A stretch of DNA of 64,000 nt from Mycolicibacterium aromaticivorans JS19b1 = JCM 16368 (lineage in GTDB: Bacteria > Actinomycetota > Actinomycetes > Mycobacteriales > Mycobacteriaceae): assembly GCF_000559085.1 (NCBI RefSeq), contig NZ_JALN02000002.1:1-64000 (forward strand), read 5' to 3'. The translations under genes were made by a program, and so were the position numbers. Numbering within the stretch: the first letter of the stretch is position 1; the number at the start of each line of letters is the position of its first letter. Below the pieces are notes generated by a model, which had not been told where the DNA came from, did not search any database, and saw only the letters and a list, made by a program, of their open reading frames with translations. Shown one piece after another: positions 51,900 to 59,813 of the stretch.

Positions 51900-53882
51900 T
51901 CAGTGGTGGGCAGTGACCGGTACCGCGGCGGGGCCGACGGTGCGCAGGGGGGTGGATCGGCCGGCGCGTACCCCGTTGAGGATGATCAGCACTTCGGACA
52001 GTTCGTGCGCCAGGACGACGGCGGCCAGCCCAAGAACCCCGAGGAAGGCCAGCGGGATCAGCACCGCGATCAGTGCCAGTGAGACCGCGACGTTTTGCAG
52101 GATGATCCGCCGGGTGCGGCGTGCGTGCGCGAACGCCCCGGGCAGCAGACGCAGGTCCTCACCCATCAGGGCGACGTCGGCGGTCTCGATGGCCACGTCG
52201 GCGCCCATCGCGCCCATCGCGACGCCCAGGTCGGCGGTGGCTAGGGCGGGGGCATCGTTGACGCCGTCACCGACCATCGCGGTGACCCGCCCGGCATCCC
52301 GGAACTGCCCCACGATCAGGGACTTGTCCTCGGGGCGCAGGTCGGCGTGCACTTCGCTGATCCCGGCCTCGGCGGCCAGGGCGTGGGCGGTGGCCGAGTT
52401 GTCGCCGGTGAGCATCGCCACGGTGTAGCCCTGCCGGTGCAACTCGGCGACGACTTCGGCGGCCTCGGGGCGCAGCTCGTCGCGCACGGCGATCGCGCCG
52501 ATCACCAAACCGTCCACCTCTAAGAGGACCGCGGTGGCGCCGGCCTGCTGCATCCGGGTGATGTCGGCGGCCAGGGCGCCGGGGTCGACCCAGCCGGGGC
52601 GGCCCAGCCGCAGCGCCTTCCCGTCGTGGGTGCCGATCACGCCGGCACCGGTGACCGCCTCGACATCGGCGGCGGCGGGGACGGTCTGCGTGGCGGCGAG
52701 GATAGCCCGGCCGAGCGGGTGCTCGCTGCGTGACTCCAGCGCCGCGGCCAGGGCCAGGACTTCCTCGCGGGAGTGACCGGCGGCGGTGACGGTCTCGACG
52801 ACGACTGGGGCGTTGCGGGTCAGGGTGCCGGTCTTGTCCAGGGCGATGGTGCGCACCTTGCCGAGGGTTTCCAGCGCGGCGCCGCCTTTGATCAGGACCC
52901 CGCGCTTGCTGGCGGCCCCGACCGCGGCGACCACGGTGACCGGCACCGAGATCGCCAGGGCGCACGGGGACGCGGCCACCACCACCACCAGGGCGCGCTC
53001 GAGCCACAGAGTCGCGTCGCCGAACACCGCGCCTAGAACCGCGGTGAGGAGCCCAGCGACAAGGATGCCGGGCACCAGCGGCTTGGCGATCGTGTCGGCC
53101 AAGCGCTGGGTGGCGCCCTTGCGGGAGTGTTCGGCCTCGACGATGTGCACGATGCGGGCCAGGGAGTTGTCCTGGGCGGTTGCGGTCACCTCGACCTCGA
53201 CGGCGCCGGTGCCGTTGATGGCCCCGGCGAATACCTCGTCGCCGGGGTCGGCTTCCACCGGCATCGACTCACCGGTGATCGCCGACAGGTCCAGCGTGGT
53301 ACGCCCGGCACGCAGGATGCCGTCGGTGGCCAGCCGCTCCCCGGGCCGAACGATCATGGTGTCGCCGACCACCAACTCGGCCGGGTCGAGCACCTGCTCG
53401 ATGCCTCCGCGGCGCACGGTGGCCTGCCGTGGCACCAGGTCGAGCAGGGCGCGCAGGCCCCTGCGGGTTTTTGCCACCGAGTATTCCTCGAGGCCCTCGC
53501 TCAGCGAGTACAGGAAAGCCAGGGTCGCGGCCTCCTCAACCTGGCCGAGGGCCGTAGCGCCCAGCGCGCCGATCGTCATCAGGGTGTCGATGCCGATCTG
53601 GCCCCTGAATAGCTTCTTGAGGGTCTTGGGCACGAACGTGAGGCCGCCGGCGATCAGGGCGGCGCTGCTCAGGCCGAGCTCCCAGCCCCCCAAATCGGCG
53701 CGGCCCAGCACGAAAGCCGCCAGCAGCAGCACGCCCGACAGCACCCCCAGCTGGATCTCGCCGACCTGCCACAGGTGCTCGACGTCCTCGTCGTCGGCCT
53801 CGTCGTCATCGGGGACGGCGTTGAGGTCCTCGGCGAGCTCCTCGTCGCCGGATCTTGCTTTGGAGGGATCGAGATTGCTCAC
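51900..53882 (-). CDS. Heavy-metal P1B-type ATPase (CtpG-like, candidate Cd/Zn/Pb efflux)
   Basis: 660 residues from GTG 53882, overlapping the ArsR stop by 4 bases. An acidic N-terminus lacks a CxxC metal domain. The core has DLSAITGESMPV, the membrane metal site SPCALAIS, the phosphorylated D349 (DKTGTLT), HP in SEHPLG and MVGDGVNDAPAL. The membrane Cys-Pro-Cys is reduced to SPC, as in CtpG-type and many mycobacterial cadmium pumps. It is co-transcribed behind a CmtR-like repressor, which argues for Cd/Pb/Zn rather than Cu. Confidence 0.92.
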   Translation of the reverse strand: MSNLDPSKARSGDEELAEDLNAVPDDDEADDEDVEHLWQVGEIQLGVLSGVLLLAAFVLGRADLGGWELGLSSAALIAGGLTFVPKTLKKLFRGQIGIDTLMTIGALGATALGQVEEAATLAFLYSLSEGLEEYSVAKTRRGLRALLDLVPRQATVRRGGIEQVLDPAELVVGDTMIVRPGERLATDGILRAGRTTLDLSAITGESMPVEADPGDEVFAGAINGTGAVEVEVTATAQDNSLARIVHIVEAEHSRKGATQRLADTIAKPLVPGILVAGLLTAVLGAVFGDATLWLERALVVVVAASPCALAISVPVTVVAAVGAASKRGVLIKGGAALETLGKVRTIALDKTGTLTRNAPVVVETVTAAGHSREEVLALAAALESRSEHPLGRAILAATQTVPAAADVEAVTGAGVIGTHDGKALRLGRPGWVDPGALAADITRMQQAGATAVLLEVDGLVIGAIAVRDELRPEAAEVVAELHRQGYTVAMLTGDNSATAHALAAEAGISEVHADLRPEDKSLIVGQFRDAGRVTAMVGDGVNDAPALATADLGVAMGAMGADVAIETADVALMGEDLRLLPGAFAHARRTRRIILQNVAVSLALIAVLIPLAFLGVLGLAAVVLAHELSEVLIILNGVRAGRSTPLRTVGPAAVPVTAHH

Positions 53883-54310
53883 TGGTTGTCCACCTCGATG
53901 TGGCGGGTCGTCAGGTCAGCCGGACCGGGATCAAGGTCAGTGCCGGTGCCGTAATTCGGGCACAGCTCAACCGCGTTGCCGGTGGCGGCGAGCAGCTGCT
54001 CCGCCGCGACCAGCAGATCAACCAGCTCCGGGGCCACGCGCAGCGCAAACAGCGACGCCCGCCCGTGCGGGCGCGAGGCCACCAGGCCGCACTCCCGCAG
54101 GCACCCCAAATGCGCACTCACCGTCGACTGAGCCAGACCCAGCTGCTCGGTCAGGTCCCGCACCCGATGCTCCCCGCTACTCAGGTGCTGCAAGATCGCC
54201 AGCCGAGTCGGATCGGACAGGCCGTGGAACAACGCCGCCGCCGGAGCCAACGCTGGCGGGGTTACCCCAGGACAGGCCGCACAACCCGTTTCAGCCATCA
54301 GCATCGTCAT
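53879..54310 (-). CDS. ArsR/SmtB-family metal-sensing repressor, CmtR-like
   Basis: 143 residues. The winged helix is LTEQLGLAQSTVSAHLGCLR. Cysteines occur where CmtR binds Cd/Pb: two in LGCLRECGL (C-x3-C on the recognition helix) and one in ELCPNYG near the C-terminus; the N-terminus adds CAAC. Metal binding would release the operator and induce the coupled ATPase. The second ArsR at 58793 has the same CLREC and CPxYG cysteines. Confidence 0.9.
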   Translation of the reverse strand: MTMLMAETGCAACPGVTPPALAPAAALFHGLSDPTRLAILQHLSSGEHRVRDLTEQLGLAQSTVSAHLGCLRECGLVASRPHGRASLFALRVAPELVDLLVAAEQLLAATGNAVELCPNYGTGTDLDPGPADLTTRHIEVDNQ

Positions 54311-54325
54311 AAGTCGATGTTATCA
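54307..54325 (-). promoter_or_regulatory. Operator and leaderless promoter of the first arsR gene
   Basis: Read on the minus strand, TGATAACATCGACTTATGA is an imperfect palindrome with ATAA/TTAT arms. It contains a -10-like TAACAT 6 bases before the ATG, implying a leaderless transcript, common in mycobacteria. The same TAACATCG lies at the same distance before the second arsR. Confidence 0.5.
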
Positions 54326-54355
54326 AAGAATTCGCGACTCTCTGCTGAGAGGTTG

Positions 54356-54589
54356 TCAGCGTGCTTCGACGACGCCCATCATGCCGGCGTCCTCGTGGTC
54401 GAGGATGTGGCAGTGGTAGACGGTGCGGCCGGGGAAGTCGTCGAAGGCCACCCGCACCGTCACCCGGTTGCGTGCCGGGATGTTGATCACGTCCTGCCAG
54501 ATCGGATCCGCGGCCGCCGACCCACTGGCGACAACCACGGGGGGCAGGGTCACGACGAGCACTGCGTCGAATCGCACGGACCCGTTCAC
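54356..54589 (-). pseudogene. Multicopper oxidase C-terminal fragment
   Basis: 77 codons. The C-terminal copper site is clear: RVAFDDFPGRTVYHCHILDH followed by EDAGMMGVVEA, the HCHxxxHxxxGM type 1/type 3 copper motif of laccase/CueO-type oxidases. Everything upstream, including the other three copper-binding motifs, is missing, so this is a truncated relic. Confidence 0.85.
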
Positions 54590-54863
54590 CGGTCGGCAGA
54601 ATAGCGCCGCTGATCAGGCAGTGTTGTCGATGCCGGGAGGGACATATATGGCCGTAGCAGCTTGGTCACGATCAATGCGTGCACGGTGCGCAAGGCTGTC
54701 GGCGAGTCAGCAACGCCGGGTACACGATCGTGTTCGTCCGCCTTCCCGGCAGCTGGTGTTCGCGTCTCCGCGGTGGGAACGACGCGAGCGCCCGCCAGCT
54801 GGTATCACGAATGTGGCAACACGCATCGCCTGCATCGTCCACCGTCAATCGAATTGAGGCGCC
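54590..54863. other. Intergenic region before the universal stress protein gene
   Basis: About 275 bases; open frames without recognisable motifs. Confidence 0.4.
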
Positions 54864-55286
54864 ATGGCCACCATTGTCGTTGGAATCGACGGCTCCCCCG
54901 CGTCGGTGAAGGCGTTGCGCTGGGCAGTGGAGGAGGCGCGGCTGCGCGGCGCGACGGTGCGGGCCGTCTACGCCTGGTCGTTCCCGTTCCGCGACGGCGA
55001 GATCGCCCACCTCGCCGCCGAAGCCGCCCATGACGCGTTGCAGCAGGAGGCCGAACAGTCGGCCCAGAACGCGGTCCGCCAGGCTCTGGGAGCCGATGCG
55101 GATGCCATCGAATGCGTCGTCACCGAGGATTCCCCCGCCCAGGCGCTGACCCAGGCCGCCCGTGACGCCGATCTCCTCGTGGTCGGCTCCCGTGGCCGCG
55201 GCGGTTTCGCCGGGCTGCTGCTGGGCTCGGTGAGCTCCCAATGCGCCCAGCATGCCCCGTGCCCGGTCGTGATCGTTCGTCCCTAG
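54864..55286 (+). CDS. Universal stress protein (UspA family)
   Basis: 140 residues: MATIVVGIDGSPASVKALRW at the N-terminus and the ATP-binding GSRGRGGFAGLLLGSVSSQC motif (G-x2-G-x9-GS) at the C-terminus, followed by CPVVIVRP. UspA proteins of this ATP-binding class occur in dormancy and stress regulons in mycobacteria and often sit beside metal ATPases. Confidence 0.92.
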   Translation: MATIVVGIDGSPASVKALRWAVEEARLRGATVRAVYAWSFPFRDGEIAHLAAEAAHDALQQEAEQSAQNAVRQALGADADAIECVVTEDSPAQALTQAARDADLLVVGSRGRGGFAGLLLGSVSSQCAQHAPCPVVIVRP

Positions 55287-55298
55287 ATGTAGTGCGTG

Positions 55299-55600
55299 TG
55301 ACGGCGATTCGGCACTGGCGCGGAAGCTTCGGGCTCGCCAACATTGCACCTGGTGAACATCGCGATGTGGTGAGTGGATGGGTGGACGTGACTGCCGAGG
55401 TTGAGCTCGACCTGCCGATAGTGCTGCCCGACGCTCTGGACCGGCGTGATTTGTGCGTCGGCCGGCTCATCGACACACTGACCGGCGCGCCAGGCACTAC
55501 GACCCGGAGGCGGTCAGCGTCGCCAAGGTTCGCGACCTGGCTGAGTCGACGGGGTCTCACTTGGGTCCGCGCGTGACAGACCTGTTGTCCAATGTGCGGT
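55299..55600 (+). pseudogene. N-terminal remnant of a heavy-metal P-type ATPase
   Basis: Two frames joined by a deletion or frameshift near 55490 read VELDLPIVLPDALDRRDLCV then HYDPEAVSVAKVRDLAESTG. The pattern follows the N-terminal soluble region of the intact ATPase at 59814-62354, where LELVDLLPGSDDRCAERL is followed by LCVHYDANAVTATEVQRRAW. The C-terminal part of a P-type ATPase lies at 56226-56966 on the same strand. The middle is gone. Confidence 0.55.
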
Positions 55601-55802
55601 CGACAGAAGTCAGGCGCCACCAGAGGGGCGTACACGGTGAACGCTCCGTTCGCTCCGTTCGTAGCGTTCGTAGCGACCGCCACAATCTCCAGATCGATCC
55701 ATGGCTCGTTGATCGGTTTGGTGAGCTCGTGGTTCAGTGAAGATTCGATGAAGAACGCGGCGGTTCGGTTCATCGCTTGGGTGGCGTCGGCATGATCGAG
55801 TT
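55601..55802. repeat. Short 9-base tandem repeats and spacer
   Basis: Within this spacer 55642-55677 consists of four 9-base units in two types (CGCTCCGTT twice, CGTAGCGTT, CGTAGCGAC). Their meaning is unknown. The rest shows no gene. Confidence 0.4.
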
Positions 55803-56204
55803 ATGACCGAAACGCCCGAGTCCCGAACCGAACCGTCAGCCGTGGCCACCGAGCAGTGGCGCGGGGAGCTGCCGCGGGGATCGGATCGTCCCAATAGGCT
55901 CGCTCAGAGCGCGGCATGGGTGGGCATAGTTGCTGGTGTCGTATTTATCGTCGCGGTGATCTTTTTCTCCGGGTTCTTTGTCGGACGGCAGTACGGCGGC
56001 GGTTACCGCGACGGGCGCGGAATGTGTTACCCCGGCGGGATGATGGGGCCCGGCGGGATGATGGGCCCTGGATCGTGGGGCCCCGGATCGTGGGAACCGG
56101 GCGGGATGATGGTGCCTGGATCGTGGGGACCCGGGATGATGGGCCCCGGTCAGCAGCTATCGCCGACCACAACTCCGGCCGTGCCAACCACGCCCCCGCG
56201 GTAG
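55803..56204 (+). CDS. Membrane-anchored Met/Gly/Pro-rich GMMGPG-repeat protein
   Basis: 133 residues: a cytoplasmic N-terminus of about 35, one membrane helix (AWVGIVAGVVFIVAVIFFSG at about 38-57), then an exported tail. The tail has three GMMGPG units, a GMMVPG unit and SWGPGSWEPG spacers, and ends in PTTTPAVPTTPPR-type low-complexity sequence. Clustered methionines could bind Cu(I) or Ag(I); this is inference. Related repeats occur in the proteins at 57180 and 57609. Confidence 0.75.
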   Translation: MTETPESRTEPSAVATEQWRGELPRGSDRPNRLAQSAAWVGIVAGVVFIVAVIFFSGFFVGRQYGGGYRDGRGMCYPGGMMGPGGMMGPGSWGPGSWEPGGMMVPGSWGPGMMGPGQQLSPTTTPAVPTTPPR

Positions 56205-56225
56205 CCGTTTCAGCCTGGTTCATTC

Positions 56226-56966
56226 GTGCTGGTCGGTTGTGGTCGGTTCAGTGCGCAGGAAGGTGAAGATGCGTTCCGACTTCGGCGGGCCGCGGGCCAC
56301 CTTCCCCACCCCGCGGGTTGGGCTACACCAACGTCCACCGCTGTGCTGCGGCAGGGTGGTCGAGCCTCGTTAGGGCTACGCCCCGAAGCCCGCCAGGTCG
56401 TCGAGCAGTTGCGCCGTAGCGGCTATCAGGTGGCGATGCTCACCGGCGACAACGCTGCCACCGCCTATGCGTTAGCCAAGCATGTGGGGATCGACATAGT
56501 GCACGCCGATCTACGCCCCGAAGACAAAGCCGCACTGATTGAGCAACTACGTCGACAGCAGACGACCGCGATGGTCGGTGACGGCGTCAACGACGCCCCC
56601 GCTCTGGCCGCCGCCGACCTGGGTATTGCGATGGGCGCGATGGGCACCGACGTGGCCATCGAAACCGCCGACATCGCGCTGATGGGGGACGACCTGCGCA
56701 ACCTCACCCTAGCCCTCGCCCATGCCCGGCGCGCACGACGCATCATGCTCCAAAACGTAGGCCTGTCCCTGGGATTGATCACCGTGCTCATCCCGCTTGC
56801 CCTCACCGGAGTATTGGGATTGGCCGCAGTCGTTGCCGTGAACGAACTCGCCGAAATCGTCGTCATCGCCAACGGTGTCCGCGCCGGACGCACCCCACCT
56901 GTTGCCATTACCGACCCGAGTCGAACGACCGTGGTGTCCGGCGCTGCTCCGGCCGCCACACGGTAG
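56226..56966 (+). pseudogene. Truncated P-type ATPase, C-terminal third
   Basis: From about 56378 the frame encodes LRPEARQVVEQLRRSGYQVA, AMLTGDNAATAYALAKHVG, AMVGDGVNDAPALAAADLGI and the final two membrane helices (LGLITVLIPLALTGVLGLAA), the end of a P1B ATPase. The phosphorylation site, TGES and most membrane helices are missing, so it cannot pump. It closely resembles the end of the ATPase at 51900. Together with the N-terminal piece at 55299 it may be a gene gutted by a deletion. Confidence 0.85.
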
Positions 56967-57179
56967 GGGCCACGCCCTAACGCACTGACGCAGCCGAGAC
57001 CTCAGATCGCCGGACACTAACTGAAATCCATCGACAAGGTCGAGGCCCGAGGTCAGCGTAGCCGTCGCTGCATGGGTTCACATGTGCGACAAAAGGCTTG
57101 CGGCACATGAACGCGTGAGGAAAATGGAGGTGCGCCGCGTCGCCCGATTCCCGGTATGGAACTGAGAGGCCATCGCCGG
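56967..57179. other. Spacer between convergent genes
   Basis: About 210 bases between the ATPase remnant (+) and the GMMGPG-repeat gene (-). No gene; a shared terminator would be expected but none stood out. Confidence 0.35.
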
Positions 57180-57563
57180 TTAATAGTCCCAAGGGTCGGG
57201 GCCCATCATGCCCGGACCCCATTGCCCGGGTCCCATCATTCCGGGTCCCCATTGTGCGGGGTTCCATTGCCCGGGTGGCCCCATCATGCCCGGCCCCATC
57301 CCAGGTCCCCACTGTCCGGGACCCATCATTCCGGGTCCCCATTGCCCGGGTCCCCAGCAGTCGGGATACCAAATGCCGTCCGCTCCCCAACAACCCGGCG
57401 GGTCCAACGGATTTGGGATATCCGCCACATAGGGAGACGCCGAGATCGGCGCTGCGGGTTGAGCATTGGCGGCGGTACTGCCGCTGAATTCGATCAGTAC
57501 CGCTGAGCTGCCGAGGGCGAGGACCGCCAGACTGGCGGTCGTCAACTGTTTGGCGGTGAACAT
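57180..57563 (-). CDS. Secreted WGPGMMGPG-repeat protein
   Basis: 127 residues. A signal peptide spans about 1-35 (QLTTASLAVLALGSSAVLIE, cleavage near NAQP). The mature chain ends in a run of W/Q-GPG and GMMGPG units: QWGPGMMGPGQWGPGMGPGM and further copies, with two isolated Cys in PPGCWGADGIWYPDCWGPG. It is last in a minus-strand operon after the cupredoxin gene. Function unknown; a secreted Met-rich metal binder is plausible. Confidence 0.75.
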   Translation of the reverse strand: MFTAKQLTTASLAVLALGSSAVLIEFSGSTAANAQPAAPISASPYVADIPNPLDPPGCWGADGIWYPDCWGPGQWGPGMMGPGQWGPGMGPGMMGPPGQWNPAQWGPGMMGPGQWGPGMMGPDPWDY

Positions 57564-57608
57564 GCTTTGTCACCTCTTCTGGTCTGTGGTTGCCAGCTTC
57601 ACGGAGTG

Positions 57609-58385
57609 CTACTTGGGTGGGCTGACATCTAGTTCGGCGTACATTCCGGTCCAGTAGTGACCGGTGATGTTGCAGATCAATTCGTAGCGGCCCGGTGTCA
57701 GGGTGACGGTGGTCCAGCCGCTGGCCCCGGGCGCGATGCCGGTGTTGCTCGGGTTGTCGTCACCACGGTCAGCGCCGCAGGTGCGTGAGGCTTCGCCAAG
57801 GCTGCCGGCCTCATCGACCTTGCCGTCGGGACCGATGGCACGCTGCCCGAGGTATTGGCCTTTTGCCAGGGGCAGCACGACCAATTCATGGTTGATCGCA
57901 CCGGCATTGGTCACTCGGAACGACACCTGACCCGGCGGGACAGTGGCCGGATTGATGAGGATGCGCATCATCCCCATCATTCCCATCCCAGGGCCTTGGT
58001 AGCCGTTCGGCCCGGAGCCAGACTGGCCGTTCCAACCCGGCCCTAACATGCCCCCCGGGCCCATCATGCCGCCAGGGCCCATCATGGCGTGCATATCGGT
58101 GAGGGTGACGTCAACAACGGTGCCCGACAATGCCGGTGCCGCACAGGATGTGACAGCCGGAGACCGCCCAGGCCCCATCATTCCAGGCCCCATCATCCCC
58201 GGACCCCACTGCCCGGAGCCCATCATTCCCGGACCCACTCCTGGGCCGGTGGGGTACGGCGGGTTAGCGGCGGTGCGGTTATGGCGCATCGCCATTCCGA
58301 TGCTCAATGCCACGGCGCATGCGATGGCGACCACCACCGCGCCGAGTGCGATTGCCAAGTCGCGTGATCTCCGGTGGGTGCCCAT
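57609..58385 (-). CDS. Cupredoxin-domain protein with inserted GMMGPG repeats
   Basis: 258 residues. An N-terminal membrane helix (LAIALGAVVVAIACAVALSI, about 10-30) is followed by GPGMMGSGQWGPGMMGPGMM repeats, a strand region, a second repeat block (MMGPGGMMGPGGML) and a C-terminal cupredoxin. All four type 1 copper ligands are in place: H166 (NHELVV), C238, H243 and M248 (CNITGHYWTGM). It would act outside the membrane as a blue copper electron carrier or copper buffer. The SHOCT gene ends 5 bases upstream and the Met-rich secreted gene lies 45 bases downstream. Confidence 0.85.
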   Translation of the reverse strand: MGTHRRSRDLAIALGAVVVAIACAVALSIGMAMRHNRTAANPPYPTGPGVGPGMMGSGQWGPGMMGPGMMGPGRSPAVTSCAAPALSGTVVDVTLTDMHAMMGPGGMMGPGGMLGPGWNGQSGSGPNGYQGPGMGMMGMMRILINPATVPPGQVSFRVTNAGAINHELVVLPLAKGQYLGQRAIGPDGKVDEAGSLGEASRTCGADRGDDNPSNTGIAPGASGWTTVTLTPGRYELICNITGHYWTGMYAELDVSPPK

Positions 58386-58390
58386 CGCGG

Positions 58391-58666
58391 TCAGCGGTGT
58401 TCCCGCAGCAGTGTCATACGCCGCCGGAACTCGTCTTCGTCGATCTCACCTCGGGCGAAGCGGTCGGCCAACCGATCTTCAGCGCGCATCCCGTCCGGGC
58501 CCGGGCCGCCCCGGTGGTGGGAGCTGCCGCCACCCGACAGATAGCGGACGGCGAAGATGATCGCCACAATCACCGCAACCACTAGCAGCACCATCAGCAC
58601 ACCCATCACGATGCCGCCGCCGCCCCAACCGCCGTGCCAGCCGTTACCCCACTCGTATCCACACAT
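58391..58666 (-). CDS. Membrane protein with SHOCT domain
   Basis: 91 residues from ATG 58666, preceded by GGGAGGCAAAG. The N-terminus is GWHGGWGGGG, then one membrane helix (MGVLMVLLVVAVIVAIIFAV), a His/Gly linker and the C-terminal SHOCT motif (ADRFARGEIDEDEFRRRMTL). SHOCT domains bind lipids or assemble membrane complexes. First gene of a three-gene operon with the cupredoxin and Met-rich proteins, it is divergent from arsR 2. Confidence 0.85.
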   Translation of the reverse strand: MCGYEWGNGWHGGWGGGGIVMGVLMVLLVVAVIVAIIFAVRYLSGGGSSHHRGGPGPDGMRAEDRLADRFARGEIDEDEFRRRMTLLREHR

Positions 58667-58766
58667 CTTTGCCTCCCAAGCACCAGCACTATCACTGTCC
58701 TGCTCATTTATGAGGTCAGCATGCGCGGGAGGCTGCGCTAGGGAATAGGGCCGATGGTCCTTTCCT

Positions 58767-58792
58767 CCACCAAAGTGCCATAACATCGCTGA
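58767..58792 (+). promoter_or_regulatory. Leaderless promoter of the second arsR gene
   Basis: CATAACATCGCTGA runs directly into ATG 58793; the TAACAT is 6 bases before the start, exactly as before arsR 1. The 126-base divergent region between the SHOCT and arsR genes must hold both promoters and probably the ArsR operator. Confidence 0.45.
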
Positions 58793-59164
58793 ATGGAGAT
58801 GGCGAGCACCTCGGCAGAGATACAGCGCGTTGAGCTGGCCCCGGCGGCAGCATTGTTTCGGTCCCTCGGGGACCCCACCCGGCTAGCGATTGTGCGTCGG
58901 CTCGCCGCTGGCCCCGCCCGCGTTGTAGAGCTGGTGCAGGCAGTCGGGTTGGCACAGTCGACCGTGTCCAAACACCTTGCCTGCCTGCGGGAGTGCGGTC
59001 TGGTGGACTCCGAGCCGGTCGGGCGGGCCTCGCTGTTTCGGCTCACCCAACCCGCACTGATCGACGTACTCGCCTCCGCCCAGACCGTGCTGGAGGCCAC
59101 CGGTGAAGCCGTGGCCGTCTGCCCGACATACGGCATAGACAGCTGCGCCTCCGAAACGCCATGA
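58793..59164 (+). CDS. ArsR/SmtB-family metal-sensing repressor 2, CmtR-like
   Basis: 123 residues from ATG 58793. The winged helix is VVELVQAVGLAQSTVSKHLA. Cysteines in KHLACLRECGLV and in AVCPTYG match those of ArsR 1 and of CmtR, so it probably senses Cd/Pb or a related thiophilic metal. It is divergent from the SHOCT/cupredoxin operon and is the obvious candidate to control it. Confidence 0.9.
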   Translation: MEMASTSAEIQRVELAPAAALFRSLGDPTRLAIVRRLAAGPARVVELVQAVGLAQSTVSKHLACLRECGLVDSEPVGRASLFRLTQPALIDVLASAQTVLEATGEAVAVCPTYGIDSCASETP

Positions 59165-59399
59165 CGAACAGCCGCGCTGTACCCACGACCCTCAGATCGC
59201 CCGGCTCACCCGTATGCCTGCCTCTGGCTGCCCTCACCACATTCCGGCTGACGCGGGATCCTGCCGGGGCTCAATTCACCGGGTTAACCGTCCCGTTGGG
59301 TCTGGAGTCTCCGGACATGCGGGGCGGTTCACGCTGATGGCTACCCCGGGGCCGAAAGTTAATCCTTAACCGACAAGTCAAACCCGTTGCCGCGCTTGG
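59165..59399. other. Intergenic region after arsR 2
   Basis: About 235 bases; no gene recognised. Confidence 0.4.
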
Positions 59400-59612
59400 C
59401 TAGTCGTCGACATCCCCGATCTTGCCAGTACATACTGCGATGACTGCACCGCTCATCGCCAAGGCCGCGATCGCAAGAGCAAACAACCCGGACATGTACT
59501 GGAGCGATTGGGCTGCTGCATAGGGAGAGACGACAAAACCGACGATGAACCAGACGACGGCAGCCACAACGAGTGCTGCGCCGGTGTATGTCATTCCGGC
59601 GACTGTATCCAA
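59400..59612 (-). CDS. Small two-helix membrane protein
   Basis: 70 residues with two hydrophobic helices (TGAALVVAAVVWFIVGFVVS and SGLFALAIAALAMSGAVIAV) and an acidic C-terminus. No family recognised. It lies between arsR 2 and the zinc-type ATPase; the start may be at ATG 59594 instead. Confidence 0.55.
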   Translation of the reverse strand: MDTVAGMTYTGAALVVAAVVWFIVGFVVSPYAAAQSLQYMSGLFALAIAALAMSGAVIAVCTGKIGDVDD

Positions 59613-59813
59613 TGTTTACTCCGATCTTCTCCCAGATCGACTGCCATCGTTTGATCATCGCCCTCGATGTTCGGCCTGTCCACCAACTAGCCCGCTTGCG
59701 ACTCAGATCGCGGCCTGGGGTGGTGGGTTGTCGCAGCTAGGCCGGCGACCGAGGTACTGCGGTCTGCGACTGTGACGGTTGATGCCAGATGCTTGCAACG
59801 CTGGCACTGAAAG

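Noticed and set aside
52786..54312. A 508-codon open frame on the + strand opposite the P1B ATPase and arsR
   Set aside because: It is low-complexity (Ser/Arg/Pro-rich) and antisense to genes with intact catalytic motifs.
54672..55349. 225-codon antisense frame opposite the universal stress protein gene
   Set aside because: No motif; the + strand encodes a complete UspA protein.
57180..57430. CRISPR-like direct repeats
   Set aside because: The repeated bases encode GMMGPG and WGPG units in a secreted protein, units are contiguous without unique spacers, and no cas genes are present.
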